14,226 nucleotides of DNA from Spirochaetales bacterium (GTDB lineage Bacteria; Spirochaetota; Spirochaetia; Treponematales; UBA12059), in NCBI GenBank assembly GCA_004525355.1, contig SPCK01000017.1, forward strand, positions 1 to 14,226, written 5' to 3'. A program made the position numbers and the translations under genes. This document shows, one piece after another, positions 1 to 6,780 of this stretch; within the stretch, counting starts at the first letter, position 1; every line of letters begins with the position of its first letter. Under the pieces are notes generated by a model. That model worked only from the letters and a program-made list of their open reading frames with translations. It had not been told where the DNA came from and did not search any database.

Positions 1-137
1 AACGGTGTAACGACCCTCGAAGCAGCGTTCCCGGCTACCGGCTTCATAAAGGCCGGCATTTTGGACGTAATCGCCGCGATGGGTAAGCGGGATGATAGTA
101 CGAGCAGGCATAGCGCCAGGACGGCTTTCTCAATCAC
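1..137 (-). CDS. Partial gene downstream of tatD, possible exported protein (N-terminus only)
   Basis: An open frame begins at a GTG (137-135) overlapping the tatD stop as GTGA and stays open to the left edge, giving about 45 residues. It starts [16 protein letters not shown] and continues RLPIAAITSK: a charged start, a hydrophobic stretch of about 12 residues and small residues after it, as in a signal peptide. About two thirds of its codons end in G or C, similar to neighbouring genes. The overlapping stop-start suggests translation coupled to tatD. There is no clear Shine-Dalgarno site. A competing frame starts with ATG at 111-109 and gives 37 ordinary soluble-looking residues, with only about half its codons ending in G or C. 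I do not recognise either product; the signal-peptide frame is my preference, not a certainty. Confidence 0.4.
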   Translation of the reverse strand, partial: MIEKAVLALCLLVLSSRLPIAAITSKMPAFMKPVAGNAASRVVTP

Positions 138-922
138 TTTTTGATGGACAGGATTCTCTCCATATTCCGCAGTATGAGCCTCGACAGGCTCGCGCCGTCG
201 CAGTCGCGCACGGAAGCCGCGACCTGATAGGTTCGCTCGATATCCAGGGGTGTCGACGGCTTTCCGCGGAAAGGTTCGGGATTCATGTAGGGAGCGTCCG
301 TTTCGAGAAGCAACCTGTCGTCTGGAACCAGCTTGAGCGCTTCCCTGAGCCCGCCTGCGTTCCTGAAGGTCACGTTTCCTGCGAAGGAGAGATAGCACCC
401 CAGGGACAGATACTCGGCAGCCGCCTCTCGATCGTAGCCGAAGCAATGCATTATCACCGGTATCTTGCCTGAAAACTCACCTATCGTCCGCAACGTATCC
501 GCATGCGCCTCGCGCGAGTGCACGATCAACGGCTTGTCGTAGAGTATGGCAAGCTCGATCTGGGACATGAACAATTCCAGCTGTTCTGCCTCGGAACCGT
601 GCATCCAATGATAATCAAGACCGCACTCGCCCACCGCCAGGCAAGCGGGATCCCTGATTGACGTTTCCAGTGCTTCAAGACGGTCAGGAAGCCTGGATGG
701 AGACTCGGCGTCTGGCCATATACCCGCCGCCAGAAGCACAAAATCGTACTTCCCAAGCAGGGATTTCCTGGCCTCGAAGTCGTCGTGATCAACTCCGGGG
801 TCCAGGATGAAAGCACCATTGCCAGAATAGCGTGCCGCGATACGCTCCAGCGCTTCCGCACCGGAACGTTCCGCCACGTATGACAGATGGGCGTGCGTAT
901 CGCAATATGCCGGATCAGTCAT
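134..922 (-). CDS. tatD: TatD-family metal-dependent hydrolase (DNase)
   Basis: A 262-residue TatD/YcfH-type protein, usual length for the family, expected to be a cytoplasmic TIM-barrel phosphoesterase with a two-metal site; many relatives are DNases. Visible metal ligands are DTHAHL (H10, H12), GECGLD (E99), IVHSRE (H135), MHCFGYD (H159) and [12 protein letters not shown] (D209), so the active site looks complete. The frame is open upstream to 964, but the ATG at 922-920 puts the HxH motif at residue 10 as in relatives and overlaps the clpB stop by 8 bp (ATGACTGA). This implies coupled translation from the clpB message, since no good Shine-Dalgarno site is seen. Pairing with clpB may reflect shared transcription only. 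The exact substrate (DNA, D-aminoacyl-tRNA or other) cannot be read from sequence. Confidence 0.95.
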   Translation of the reverse strand: MTDPAYCDTHAHLSYVAERSGAEALERIAARYSGNGAFILDPGVDHDDFEARKSLLGKYDFVLLAAGIWPDAESPSRLPDRLEALETSIRDPACLAVGECGLDYHWMHGSEAEQLELFMSQIELAILYDKPLIVHSREAHADTLRTIGEFSGKIPVIMHCFGYDREAAAEYLSLGCYLSFAGNVTFRNAGGLREALKLVPDDRLLLETDAPYMNPEPFRGKPSTPLDIERTYQVAASVRDCDGASLSRLILRNMERILSIKK

Positions 923-3500
923 GGTGCTTGGCGGAAAATGTGAAATTCTTGTCTTTGACGCCAACGCTCACCGTGTCACCATCCTTGATTGCACCGCCCA
1001 GTATCAGTTTGGCCAGAGGATTCTGTATCTGCCCCTGTATCACGCGCTTGAGGGGGCGGGCGCCAAAACGTGGATCGTAGCCTTCCGCGGCGACCAGCGC
1101 TTCCGCCTCCGGGCTCAATGTCAATTCGATCATGCGCGAGGCGAGCCGTTCCTTCAGGTACCCCAGCTGAATCCGGGCGATGCCGGCCATGTGTTCCCGG
1201 TCCAGTCGTTCGAAAACGACAATCTCGTCGATGCGGTTCAGGAACTCCGGCTTGAAGGCGCTCTTGAGCAGGCTATCCAGGCCGGCGCGCACCTGGTCCA
1301 TGTCCCTGGCCTCGAGGATCAGGTCGGAACCGAGGTTGCTCGTCATGATGACGATGGAGTTCCTGAAGTCAACCACCCGACCCTGCCCGTCGGTCAGGCG
1401 ACCGTCGTCGAGTAATTGAAGCAGAACGTTGAACACGTCAGGATGGGCCTTCTCGATTTCATCGAACAAGATTACCGAATATGGCCTCCTGCGGATCGCT
1501 TCCGTGAGCTGGCCTCCTTCGTCATACCCCACGTATCCGGGTGGCGCACCGATCAAGCGACTGACCGAATGCTTTTCCATATATTCGCTCATGTCGATCC
1601 GCGTCAACGCCTTGTCGTCATTGAAAAGGAAATCGGCCAGGGTTTTCGCAAGCTCCGTTTTTCCTACGCCCGTCGGACCGACGAACAAAAAGCTTCCAAG
1701 GGGACGATGGGGATCGGACAGCCCGGTCCGGTTACGCCGGATCGCATCCGCAACAGCCACTATGGCCGGATTCTGCCCGACGACGCGCTTCTCCAGGGTT
1801 TTCTCCAGGTCGAGGTATTTCTGGAGCTCGCTGGTGAGCATCTTGGAAACGGGTATGCCCGTCCACGTGGACACGACCCGCGCTATATCTTCCTCGGATA
1901 CCTCTTCCCGCAGGAGCCGGTCACCCGTACCCTCCGCCTTGATCGCGGCGGTCGCCTCATCCAGCCGTTTCTGGGCCTCCATCAGCTTGCCGTACTTGAT
2001 CTCGGCCGCCTTGGCCAGATTGCCCTCGCGTTCATGGCGTTGTTCCTCCAGCCCGAGTTTCTCCATTTCTTCCTTGAGCTTTCGGATAACGTCAATACGG
2101 TCCTTTTCGTTCTTCCAGCGCAGACGCATGGCGTCCCGCTTGCTGGACAGTTCTGCCAGGTCCTTTTCGAGCTTGGCCAGCCGTTCCTTGCTGGCAGCGT
2201 CTTCCTCTTTGGAGAGCGCCTGGCGCTCTATGGTCAGCTGCAGGATGCGTCGCTCGATTTGGTCGAGGTCTGTCGGTTGGCTCTCGATTTCCATCTTGAT
2301 GCGACTTGCCGCCTCGTCGACGAGGTCGATTGCCTTGTCAGGCAGGAAGCGGCTCGTGATGTAGCGATCCGAGAGAGTAGCCGCCGCGATCAGGGCTTCG
2401 TCCATGATGCGCACGCCATGGTGCACCTCGTATCGCTCCTTGAGTCCGCGCAAAATAGCGATGGTATCCTCGACCGACGGTTCCGTGCACAGTACGGGCT
2501 GGAAGCGGCGCTCGAGGGCGGCATCCTTTTCGATATGCTTTCGGTACTCGTCCAGCGTGGTCGCTCCGACGGCCCTGAGCTCGCCCCGGGCCAACGCAGG
2601 CTTGAGCAGGTTGGATGCGTCCATGGCGCCTTCGGCGGCGCCGGCGCCCACCAGCGTATGCAATTCATCAATAAACAGAATGATGCGACCATCGGATTTC
2701 TGAACTTCCTCGATGACGGCCTTGAGGCGTTCCTCGAACTCGCCACGGAACTTGGCGCCGGCCACGAGCGCGCCGATGTCGAGCGCGAGCAGCTTCTTGT
2801 CGCGCAGACTGTCGGGCACATCGCCGGAAACGATGCGGCGAGCCAGGCCTTCCACGATGGCCGTCTTGCCGACGCCCGGCTCGCCGATGAGCACAGGATT
2901 GTTCTTGGTCCTGCGGGCGAGCACTTGCATGACGCGGCGGATCTCCTCATCGCGGCCTATGACGGGGTCGAGCTTCTCGCGCCTTGCCAGTGCGGTCAGG
3001 TCGCGGCAGTATTTTTCAAGTGCCCGGTAGGTATCTTCCGCACCCTGGTCTTTGACGCTGCGATTTCCGCGGATGCTCTTGAGGGATTCAAGCACTCCTG
3101 TCCTGGTGATACCACGGCTGCGGAGCAACTCCCCGAACGGGCTCTCGTCAGAGAGCATGGCAAGCAGGATATGCTCGCCCGCGACGTAATCGTCCTTGAG
3201 CGCGCCAGCCTCCGTCTCGGCTTTGGCCAGTACCTTGGAAGCCGCGGGGGAAAGGTAGACCTGGGCCGCGTGACCGTAGACTTTGGGCAGGGCGACGAGT
3301 CTTCGCTCAAGCTCTGCCGACAGTTCATCAGGAGAAGCGCCAATGCGCTCAAGAAGGGGCCGTACAGCTCCGCCCTCCGTCTCAAGGAGGGACAGCAGGA
3401 CATGATCAAGCTCTATCTGGGTATGATCCGACTTTTGAGCCCTGCCGTGGGCCGCCTGTATCGCCTCCTGGGCGAGATGCGTGAATTTTTCAAAGTCCAT
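915..3500 (-). CDS. clpB: ClpB protein-disaggregating AAA+ chaperone
   Basis: An 861-residue Hsp100 ATPase, close to the usual 855-870. With DnaK it threads aggregated proteins through a hexameric pore in the cytoplasm. Domains in order: Clp N-domain (about 1-145), first AAA+ module with Walker A GEPGVGKT (206-213) and Walker B ILFIDE (274-279), a charged coiled-coil M domain (about 410-525) that separates ClpB from ClpA/ClpC, second AAA+ module with Walker A GPTGVGKT (608-615) and Walker B ILFDE (677-681), pore loop [13 protein letters not shown], and the C-terminal D2-small domain. The first pore loop reads [10 protein letters not shown], with Phe where many ClpBs have Tyr. The frame is open to 3590, but the ATG at 3500-3498 is preceded by GAGG at 6 bases and gives the standard MDFEKFT start. 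It is first in a unit with tatD. I saw no CIRCE element upstream. Confidence 0.99.
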   Translation of the reverse strand: MDFEKFTHLAQEAIQAAHGRAQKSDHTQIELDHVLLSLLETEGGAVRPLLERIGASPDELSAELERRLVALPKVYGHAAQVYLSPAASKVLAKAETEAGALKDDYVAGEHILLAMLSDESPFGELLRSRGITRTGVLESLKSIRGNRSVKDQGAEDTYRALEKYCRDLTALARREKLDPVIGRDEEIRRVMQVLARRTKNNPVLIGEPGVGKTAIVEGLARRIVSGDVPDSLRDKKLLALDIGALVAGAKFRGEFEERLKAVIEEVQKSDGRIILFIDELHTLVGAGAAEGAMDASNLLKPALARGELRAVGATTLDEYRKHIEKDAALERRFQPVLCTEPSVEDTIAILRGLKERYEVHHGVRIMDEALIAAATLSDRYITSRFLPDKAIDLVDEAASRIKMEIESQPTDLDQIERRILQLTIERQALSKEEDAASKERLAKLEKDLAELSSKRDAMRLRWKNEKDRIDVIRKLKEEMEKLGLEEQRHEREGNLAKAAEIKYGKLMEAQKRLDEATAAIKAEGTGDRLLREEVSEEDIARVVSTWTGIPVSKMLTSELQKYLDLEKTLEKRVVGQNPAIVAVADAIRRNRTGLSDPHRPLGSFLFVGPTGVGKTELAKTLADFLFNDDKALTRIDMSEYMEKHSVSRLIGAPPGYVGYDEGGQLTEAIRRRPYSVILFDEIEKAHPDVFNVLLQLLDDGRLTDGQGRVVDFRNSIVIMTSNLGSDLILEARDMDQVRAGLDSLLKSAFKPEFLNRIDEIVVFERLDREHMAGIARIQLGYLKERLASRMIELTLSPEAEALVAAEGYDPRFGARPLKRVIQGQIQNPLAKLILGGAIKDGDTVSVGVKDKNFTFSAKHHD

Positions 3501-3506
3501 GATTTT

Positions 3507-3510
3507 CCTC
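3507..3510 (-). promoter_or_regulatory. clpB ribosome binding site
   Basis: GAGG on the minus strand lies 6 bases before the ATG at 3500. It decides between this start and the in-frame codons further upstream (to 3590), which would add 30 residues not expected at a ClpB N-terminus. Confidence 0.75.
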
Positions 3511-3560
3511 GAAGCTCCATTCCGGTAGGGCTTTGGCGAGAAGGTTTCCGCCTCCAATAA

Positions 3561-3590
3561 AAAATACCCATGAGCACGGTGCGGGGGCAA
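3561..3590 (-). promoter_or_regulatory. Possible clpB promoter
   Basis: On the minus strand, TTGCCC (3590-3585) and TATTTT (3566-3561) are separated by 18 bases, each matching 4 of 6 positions of the vegetative consensus. This would place the transcript start near 3554 and leave a leader of about 50 bases containing the clpB ribosome site. It is a weak match chosen by eye, and a heat-shock type promoter could sit elsewhere in this gap. Confidence 0.3.
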
Positions 3591-3627
3591 GCGCTGAAAG
3601 CGTTAATCAAGAATCCCGTTATGGAGC

Positions 3628-3657
3628 TTGCCCGGATCGCGTTGACACGGCTACAAT
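3628..3657 (+). promoter_or_regulatory. Possible promoter of the DUF3783-like gene (leaderless)
   Basis: TACAAT (3652-3657) matches the -10 consensus at 5 of 6 positions and ends 6 bases before the ATG at 3664. TTGCCC (3628-3633) is 18 bases upstream and matches 4 of 6 of the -35 consensus. A start 7 bases past the -10 falls on the A of the ATG. A perfect TTGACA at 3642-3647 is only 4 bases from the -10, too close to pair with it. Confidence 0.4.
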
Positions 3658-3663
3658 GATCGT

Positions 3664-3885
3664 ATGGAAAGCATCACTACCAAGGACGGCAGGCTCATCC
3701 TGTTTCATGGTCTGGATCAGGACGAGGCTATCAAGGCAATGGGGGCGGTCAAGGCCGCCCTCGGAACCCGGGACGGCGTCGCGTTCGCCATGACGACTGA
3801 AAGCAACCTGTCATGGACCGTAGCGGATCTCGTCGAGCACGTGCTTGAAGAACACCAACACATGACCGGGGCGCAGCCGACCTGA
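3664..3885 (+). CDS. Small DUF3783-like protein of unknown function
   Basis: A 73-residue acidic, probably cytoplasmic protein with no signal peptide or membrane segment. The order of landmarks, LILFHGLDQDEAIKAMGAVK near the start, then VAFAMTTESNLSWTVADL and VEHVLEEHQHM, resembles DUF3783, a short family with a conserved threonine/asparagine/tryptophan stretch before an acidic helix. This is recognition of pattern, not a search result. No function is known. The gene stands alone, divergent from clpB and convergent with argR. No Shine-Dalgarno site precedes the ATG, but a -10-like TACAAT ends 6 bases before it, so a leaderless message is likely. Coding is supported by the sensible composition and family-like motif order. 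Confidence 0.7.
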   Translation: MESITTKDGRLILFHGLDQDEAIKAMGAVKAALGTRDGVAFAMTTESNLSWTVADLVEHVLEEHQHMTGAQPT

Positions 3886-3891
3886 ATCGTT

Positions 3892-3943
3892 TCCCGTAAC
3901 ACTTCCACGGGATCTGTATCGTCCAAGCGAAGCTTCGCGAAGC
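3892..3943. other. Hairpin and nested palindrome between convergent genes
   Basis: The 59-bp gap between the DUF3783-like gene and argR holds a 6-bp stem (TCCCGT at 3892-3897 with ACGGGA at 3907-3912, 9-base loop). It also holds two overlapping perfect 12-bp palindromes, GCGAAGCTTCGC (3927-3938) and GCTTCGCGAAGC (3932-3943), sharing seven bases and ending next to the argR stop. Neither strand has a T-run after a stem, so a classical intrinsic terminator is not supported. The position between two converging genes still suggests a role in transcript ends. Confidence 0.4.
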
Positions 3944-3944
3944 C

Positions 3945-4436
3945 TCAATCCTCGTCAAGCTCGGGTATACGTTCCTTCAAGTCCGCCAGTATCGCCTCAC
4001 CACTGTACCCCTTGCGAAGCGCTACGAACACGTTGTTGTCCTGACCGGCAATGGTGCCCAAGACGCCGTCGAGTCCCATGTTGTCAAGGGCCAGCGCCAC
4101 CGGGGACGAGTGCCCGGAATACGTCTTGATGACGACGAGTTGGTCGTTCCAGTCGATCGAGACGTAGCCCCGAAGAATATCCTGAACGTATATCTCCTCT
4201 CGCTTGCGCAGTTCGTCGTCGGAAGGCACGGCATAGAAGTAGCCTTCCGAACCGGCTCCGACCTTGCTCGCCTTGAGTAGCTTCAAGTCCCGTGACAGGG
4301 TTGCCTGCGTGATGAACACGTTCTTCTCCTCGAGGAGCGATAAAAGCTCATCCTGGGACTCGACCCTGTTCTCCCTGAGTAGTCTGAGTATAATCTTGAG
4401 CCGCTCACGGCGGCTGACTTCATGTGCTTCGTGCAT
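3945..4436 (-). CDS. argR: Arginine repressor ArgR
   Basis: A 163-residue ArgR/AhrC-type regulator, normal length is about 150-170. These proteins form hexamers that bind operator DNA when loaded with L-arginine and control arginine synthesis or breakdown. The N-terminal winged helix (about 1-70) includes ITQATLSRDLKLL (42-54), the typical recognition-helix region. The C-terminal oligomer and ligand domain includes SPVALALD and GTIAGQDNNVFVA (127-139). The usual arginine-contacting pair is Asp-Asp after GTIAG; here it is Gln132-Asp133. The ATG at 4436-4434 is preferred over an in-frame TTG at 4442 because AGGGG (4447-4443) lies 6 bases before the ATG. No arginine genes are in view and no clear ARG-box pair is seen upstream, so its targets are unknown. 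Divergent from fapA. Confidence 0.95.
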   Translation of the reverse strand: MHEAHEVSRRERLKIILRLLRENRVESQDELLSLLEEKNVFITQATLSRDLKLLKASKVGAGSEGYFYAVPSDDELRKREEIYVQDILRGYVSIDWNDQLVVIKTYSGHSSPVALALDNMGLDGVLGTIAGQDNNVFVALRKGYSGEAILADLKERIPELDED

Positions 4437-4442
4437 ATGCAA

Positions 4443-4447
4443 CCCCT
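4443..4447 (-). promoter_or_regulatory. argR ribosome binding site
   Basis: AGGGG on the minus strand ends 6 bases before ATG 4436-4434 and abuts the alternative TTG at 4442, which makes the ATG the better start. Confidence 0.5.
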
Positions 4448-4459
4448 ACCAATCCGTCA

Positions 4460-4488
4460 AGTATGTCCTTGCCAGGTTGTTTCCGCAA
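4460..4488 (-). promoter_or_regulatory. Possible argR promoter
   Basis: On the minus strand TTGCGG (4488-4483) and CATACT (4465-4460) are 17 bases apart, with TTG of the -35 and 4 of 6 bases of the -10 matching consensus. A start near 4453 would leave a short leader holding the AGGGG site. Weak, by eye only. Confidence 0.3.
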
Positions 4489-4531
4489 GCAAAAATCGGG
4501 GAAACAGCCGGACGTCTCGTAAATTCAACGT

Positions 4532-5995
4532 TTGGATCGTCAGGGCATCTTGCCGATAGTACAGATAGAGGTGGGTCAAAGCGTGTCTGTAATTCGGTCT
4601 TCCGACGACGACGGCTCGATATCCAGGGGTATTTCCTTCTCCGCGGCTGGGCGCAAGGATGACGGCCATATCGAGGTGGTCGTAGCGGACGATGCCATGA
4701 GCGCCACCGCCGACCTGTATCCACCCCTGGGCGACGGCAAGCCGATAAGCTCCGAGTACGCCGCCGAACTCCTCGCCAGGCTCGGCCTGAATTACGGCGT
4801 GATCTGGGACGAACTTTCGGAACGCATATTGGAAGCAAATACGGAACGTCGAGTCATTCACGGCGTGATCATCGCTCGCGGCTCACCTCCCGTTGCCGAG
4901 CGCCCCGAACATATTATTCCCAGACACGAGCTCATTCCAGGCTTTTCCCCCGTTCCCGACGAGGAACAGAAAGTTGACTGGAAAAGCCGCAAACCGTACT
5001 CGATAGTAAAGATGAACGATATCGTCGCCACGGTAGAAAATCATCGCGCTGGCGTGTTCGGCTCCAACGTCTACGGCAAGAGCCTCCCGTACGGCAAGGA
5101 AAGCCCCGAGGGCTTCACGCTCGGCAAGAACGTGGAACGCCGTGATGACGCCATCGTCGCGCTCGTGGACGGCCGTCTGGGCATCGAAGGAAGCAGGATC
5201 TTCGTCGATGAAGTGCTCGTCGTCAAGGGCGACGTCGACTACCGTATAGGGCACATCATGTTTCCCGGCGACGTTCTCATTGAAGGCGGCGTATGCGCGG
5301 GATTCAAGGTGTATTCGGGCGGCTCCATCAGCATCAAGGACACAATGGATGCGTTCGATGTAAGCGCCAGGAAGGATCTCCTGTGCGCCCAGGGAATCAT
5401 TGGCAAGGAACAGGGACTGGTGCGGGTCGGCGGTACGCTCAAGGCAAAGTTCGTCGAGAATGCGCGCTGCGCGGTCCGTGGCGACGCGGATATATCCGGC
5501 TCCGTCGTCGGTTCCCGTCTGTACGTGTTGGGCCGGCTCAACATGGGCGACAAGGGGCGTATCGTTGGCGGCGAGACCTATGCCACGCACGGTATTACCT
5601 GTGGATGGATAGGCGGATCAACTCGCCCTGTCACCCACGTCAGCGTGGGCATCGATTTCACCATGCAGCAGAAACTCGACACAGCCAACGAGGCGGTCAA
5701 GGAACTGTCGATAAAACTATCGCGCCTTGAGGATCTGTACAAACAGCGCCCTGAAGACTCCATCGGGAAACTCAGGGACGAAGCAGCCGAACGCCTCCGC
5801 ACCCTGGCCGCCAATATCGCCGAGCTTGCAAAGCGAGTGGACATTGATGACAGCGCGATGGTGGAAGCGCACGGCGGCGTCTACCCGGGGACCATCATCA
5901 CCATATGCCATATGCGTGTAACCATAGAAGAACTTCTCAAGAAAACCCGGTTCAGGCTGGACACGGTTGCCAACAAAATCCTGATAGAACACTGA
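4532..5995 (+). CDS. fapA: FapA / DUF342 family protein (flagellar assembly protein A type)
   Basis: A protein of up to 487 residues, within the range of the DUF342/FapA family, whose members have been linked to flagellar assembly and polar or surface functions, mostly without known mechanism. The N-terminal FapA domain (about 45-170) shows DDAMSATADLYPPLGDGKPI. The middle (about 195-375) has short Gly/Val/Ile turns such as GDVDYRIGHIMFPGDVLIEG, GSISIKD, and RIVGGETYATHGI, the pattern of a right-handed beta helix. A Leu/Glu/Lys coiled coil covers about 376-437 and a short C-terminal segment follows. There is no signal peptide or membrane span. The frame has a stop at 4520-4522, so the start must be a TTG: 4532 (no Shine-Dalgarno site) or 4550 (AGGG 4 bases before). 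No other flagellar genes are present. Divergent from argR; a broken kamA-type gene follows. Confidence 0.92.
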   Translation: MDRQGILPIVQIEVGQSVSVIRSSDDDGSISRGISFSAAGRKDDGHIEVVVADDAMSATADLYPPLGDGKPISSEYAAELLARLGLNYGVIWDELSERILEANTERRVIHGVIIARGSPPVAERPEHIIPRHELIPGFSPVPDEEQKVDWKSRKPYSIVKMNDIVATVENHRAGVFGSNVYGKSLPYGKESPEGFTLGKNVERRDDAIVALVDGRLGIEGSRIFVDEVLVVKGDVDYRIGHIMFPGDVLIEGGVCAGFKVYSGGSISIKDTMDAFDVSARKDLLCAQGIIGKEQGLVRVGGTLKAKFVENARCAVRGDADISGSVVGSRLYVLGRLNMGDKGRIVGGETYATHGITCGWIGGSTRPVTHVSVGIDFTMQQKLDTANEAVKELSIKLSRLEDLYKQRPEDSIGKLRDEAAERLRTLAANIAELAKRVDIDDSAMVEAHGGVYPGTIITICHMRVTIEELLKKTRFRLDTVANKILIEH

Positions 5996-6012
5996 CATGC
6001 CAGGCTTCTGAT

Positions 6013-6778
6013 AAACATCGCGGACGGATTACCGGATACTACCTAACCCAGCACCTTCGCTTCGCGCTATCCTGTTCTCGGAACGCAGCTTTGGCGAGGC
6101 CCTGCGTCTTGTCCGCCAATACCCGTCACGCGCCCTGGTGCGCGCCACAACTGAATGCGCCGCCTATTGCCGCTTCTGTTACCGCCGTACACTCATGCAG
6201 GTGTGCGCTGCGCTGCGCGCCATGGGCGGACTTCGCGAGATTCTGGTTTCCGGTGGCGATCCCCTGACCGCGAGCGACACAAGGGTGACGCACCTGCTTT
6301 CGGCACTCCGGAGCGCCGTTCCGGCCGCGACACTGCGGATATGCACGCGTACGCCCATCGTACTGCCCGACCCGCCGAACTCGTCCCGCGGACTGAAGAT
6401 GCACTGGGCTCGATCATCGAGGCCGGGATTCCTGTGGCGACTCTGAGCGTGTTCCTGCGCGGCGTGAACGACTGCCCCGAAGCGCTTGAGGCGCTGTTCG
6501 GCAGGCTCGTCGCCCTTGGGGCCAAGCCCTACTACTTGTTCCAAGGCGATCTCGCCGCCGGCACCTCGCATTTCCGCGTTCCCGTGTCGCGCGGCCTCGA
6601 GATCTACGGCGAGCTCCGGCAGCGTTTGTCCGGCCTCGAGCTACCCCGTTTCGCGGTGGACATTCCCGGTGGTCTTGGCAAAGCCTATCTGCCGGAGGAT
6701 ATCAACGAACGGACGGATGCCGGATGGCGATTGAAGGCAGCATCCGGCGCAGTCGGGTTCTATCCGGTGGAAGCATGA
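6013..6778 (+). pseudogene. Degraded lysine 2,3-aminomutase (KamA/EpmB) family radical SAM gene
   Basis: The intact enzyme uses SAM, a [4Fe-4S] cluster and PLP to move an amino group (lysine to beta-lysine). In the first frame, from TAA 6010-6012 onward, the sequence reads LVRQYPSRALVRATTEC then the cluster motif CAAYCRFC (codons 6156-6179), LVSGGDPL and RICTRTPIVLP. After about 6370 the homology moves to another frame: AELVPRTEDALGSII, SVFLRGVNDCPEAL, PYYLFQGDLAAGTSHFR, VDIPGGLGK, ending at TGA 6776-6778. Faults: no start codon before GTG 6138 and about half the usual N-terminus absent; about 12 residues missing between the CxxxCxxC motif and SGGDPL; about 25 residues missing at the frame change. 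The Asp residues and the PLP Lys (DIPGGLGK) of the active site remain. It follows fapA by 17 bp. Assembly error is possible, but several separate losses favour a real pseudogene. Confidence 0.85.
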
Positions 6779-6780
6779 AG

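Noticed and set aside
1..111. Minus-strand ATG frame of 37 codons at the left edge
   Set aside because: Possible, but only about half of its codons end in G or C and it has no ribosome site; the overlapping GTG frame with a signal-peptide-like start fits better. Not fully excluded.
1416..3560. 714-codon open frame on the plus strand opposite clpB
   Set aside because: It lies wholly antisense to the clear clpB gene; its protein has no recognisable motif. Long antisense frames are expected opposite GC-rich genes with strong third-position bias.
3501..3663. CIRCE element or sigma-32 promoter for clpB
   Set aside because: No TTAGCACTC/GAGTGCTAA inverted repeat is present. A CTTGATT followed by CCCCGC has the wrong spacing and a poor second half.
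4437..4531. ARG box for ArgR autoregulation
   Set aside because: Only a single half-site-like ATTCA (4523-4527 area) is seen, not a pair of 18-bp operators.
6365..6385. Programmed frameshift in the kamA-type gene
   Set aside because: About 25 family residues are missing at the frame change, there is a second internal loss and no start codon, and I see no slippery heptamer. Decay explains all of this; a programmed shift does not.
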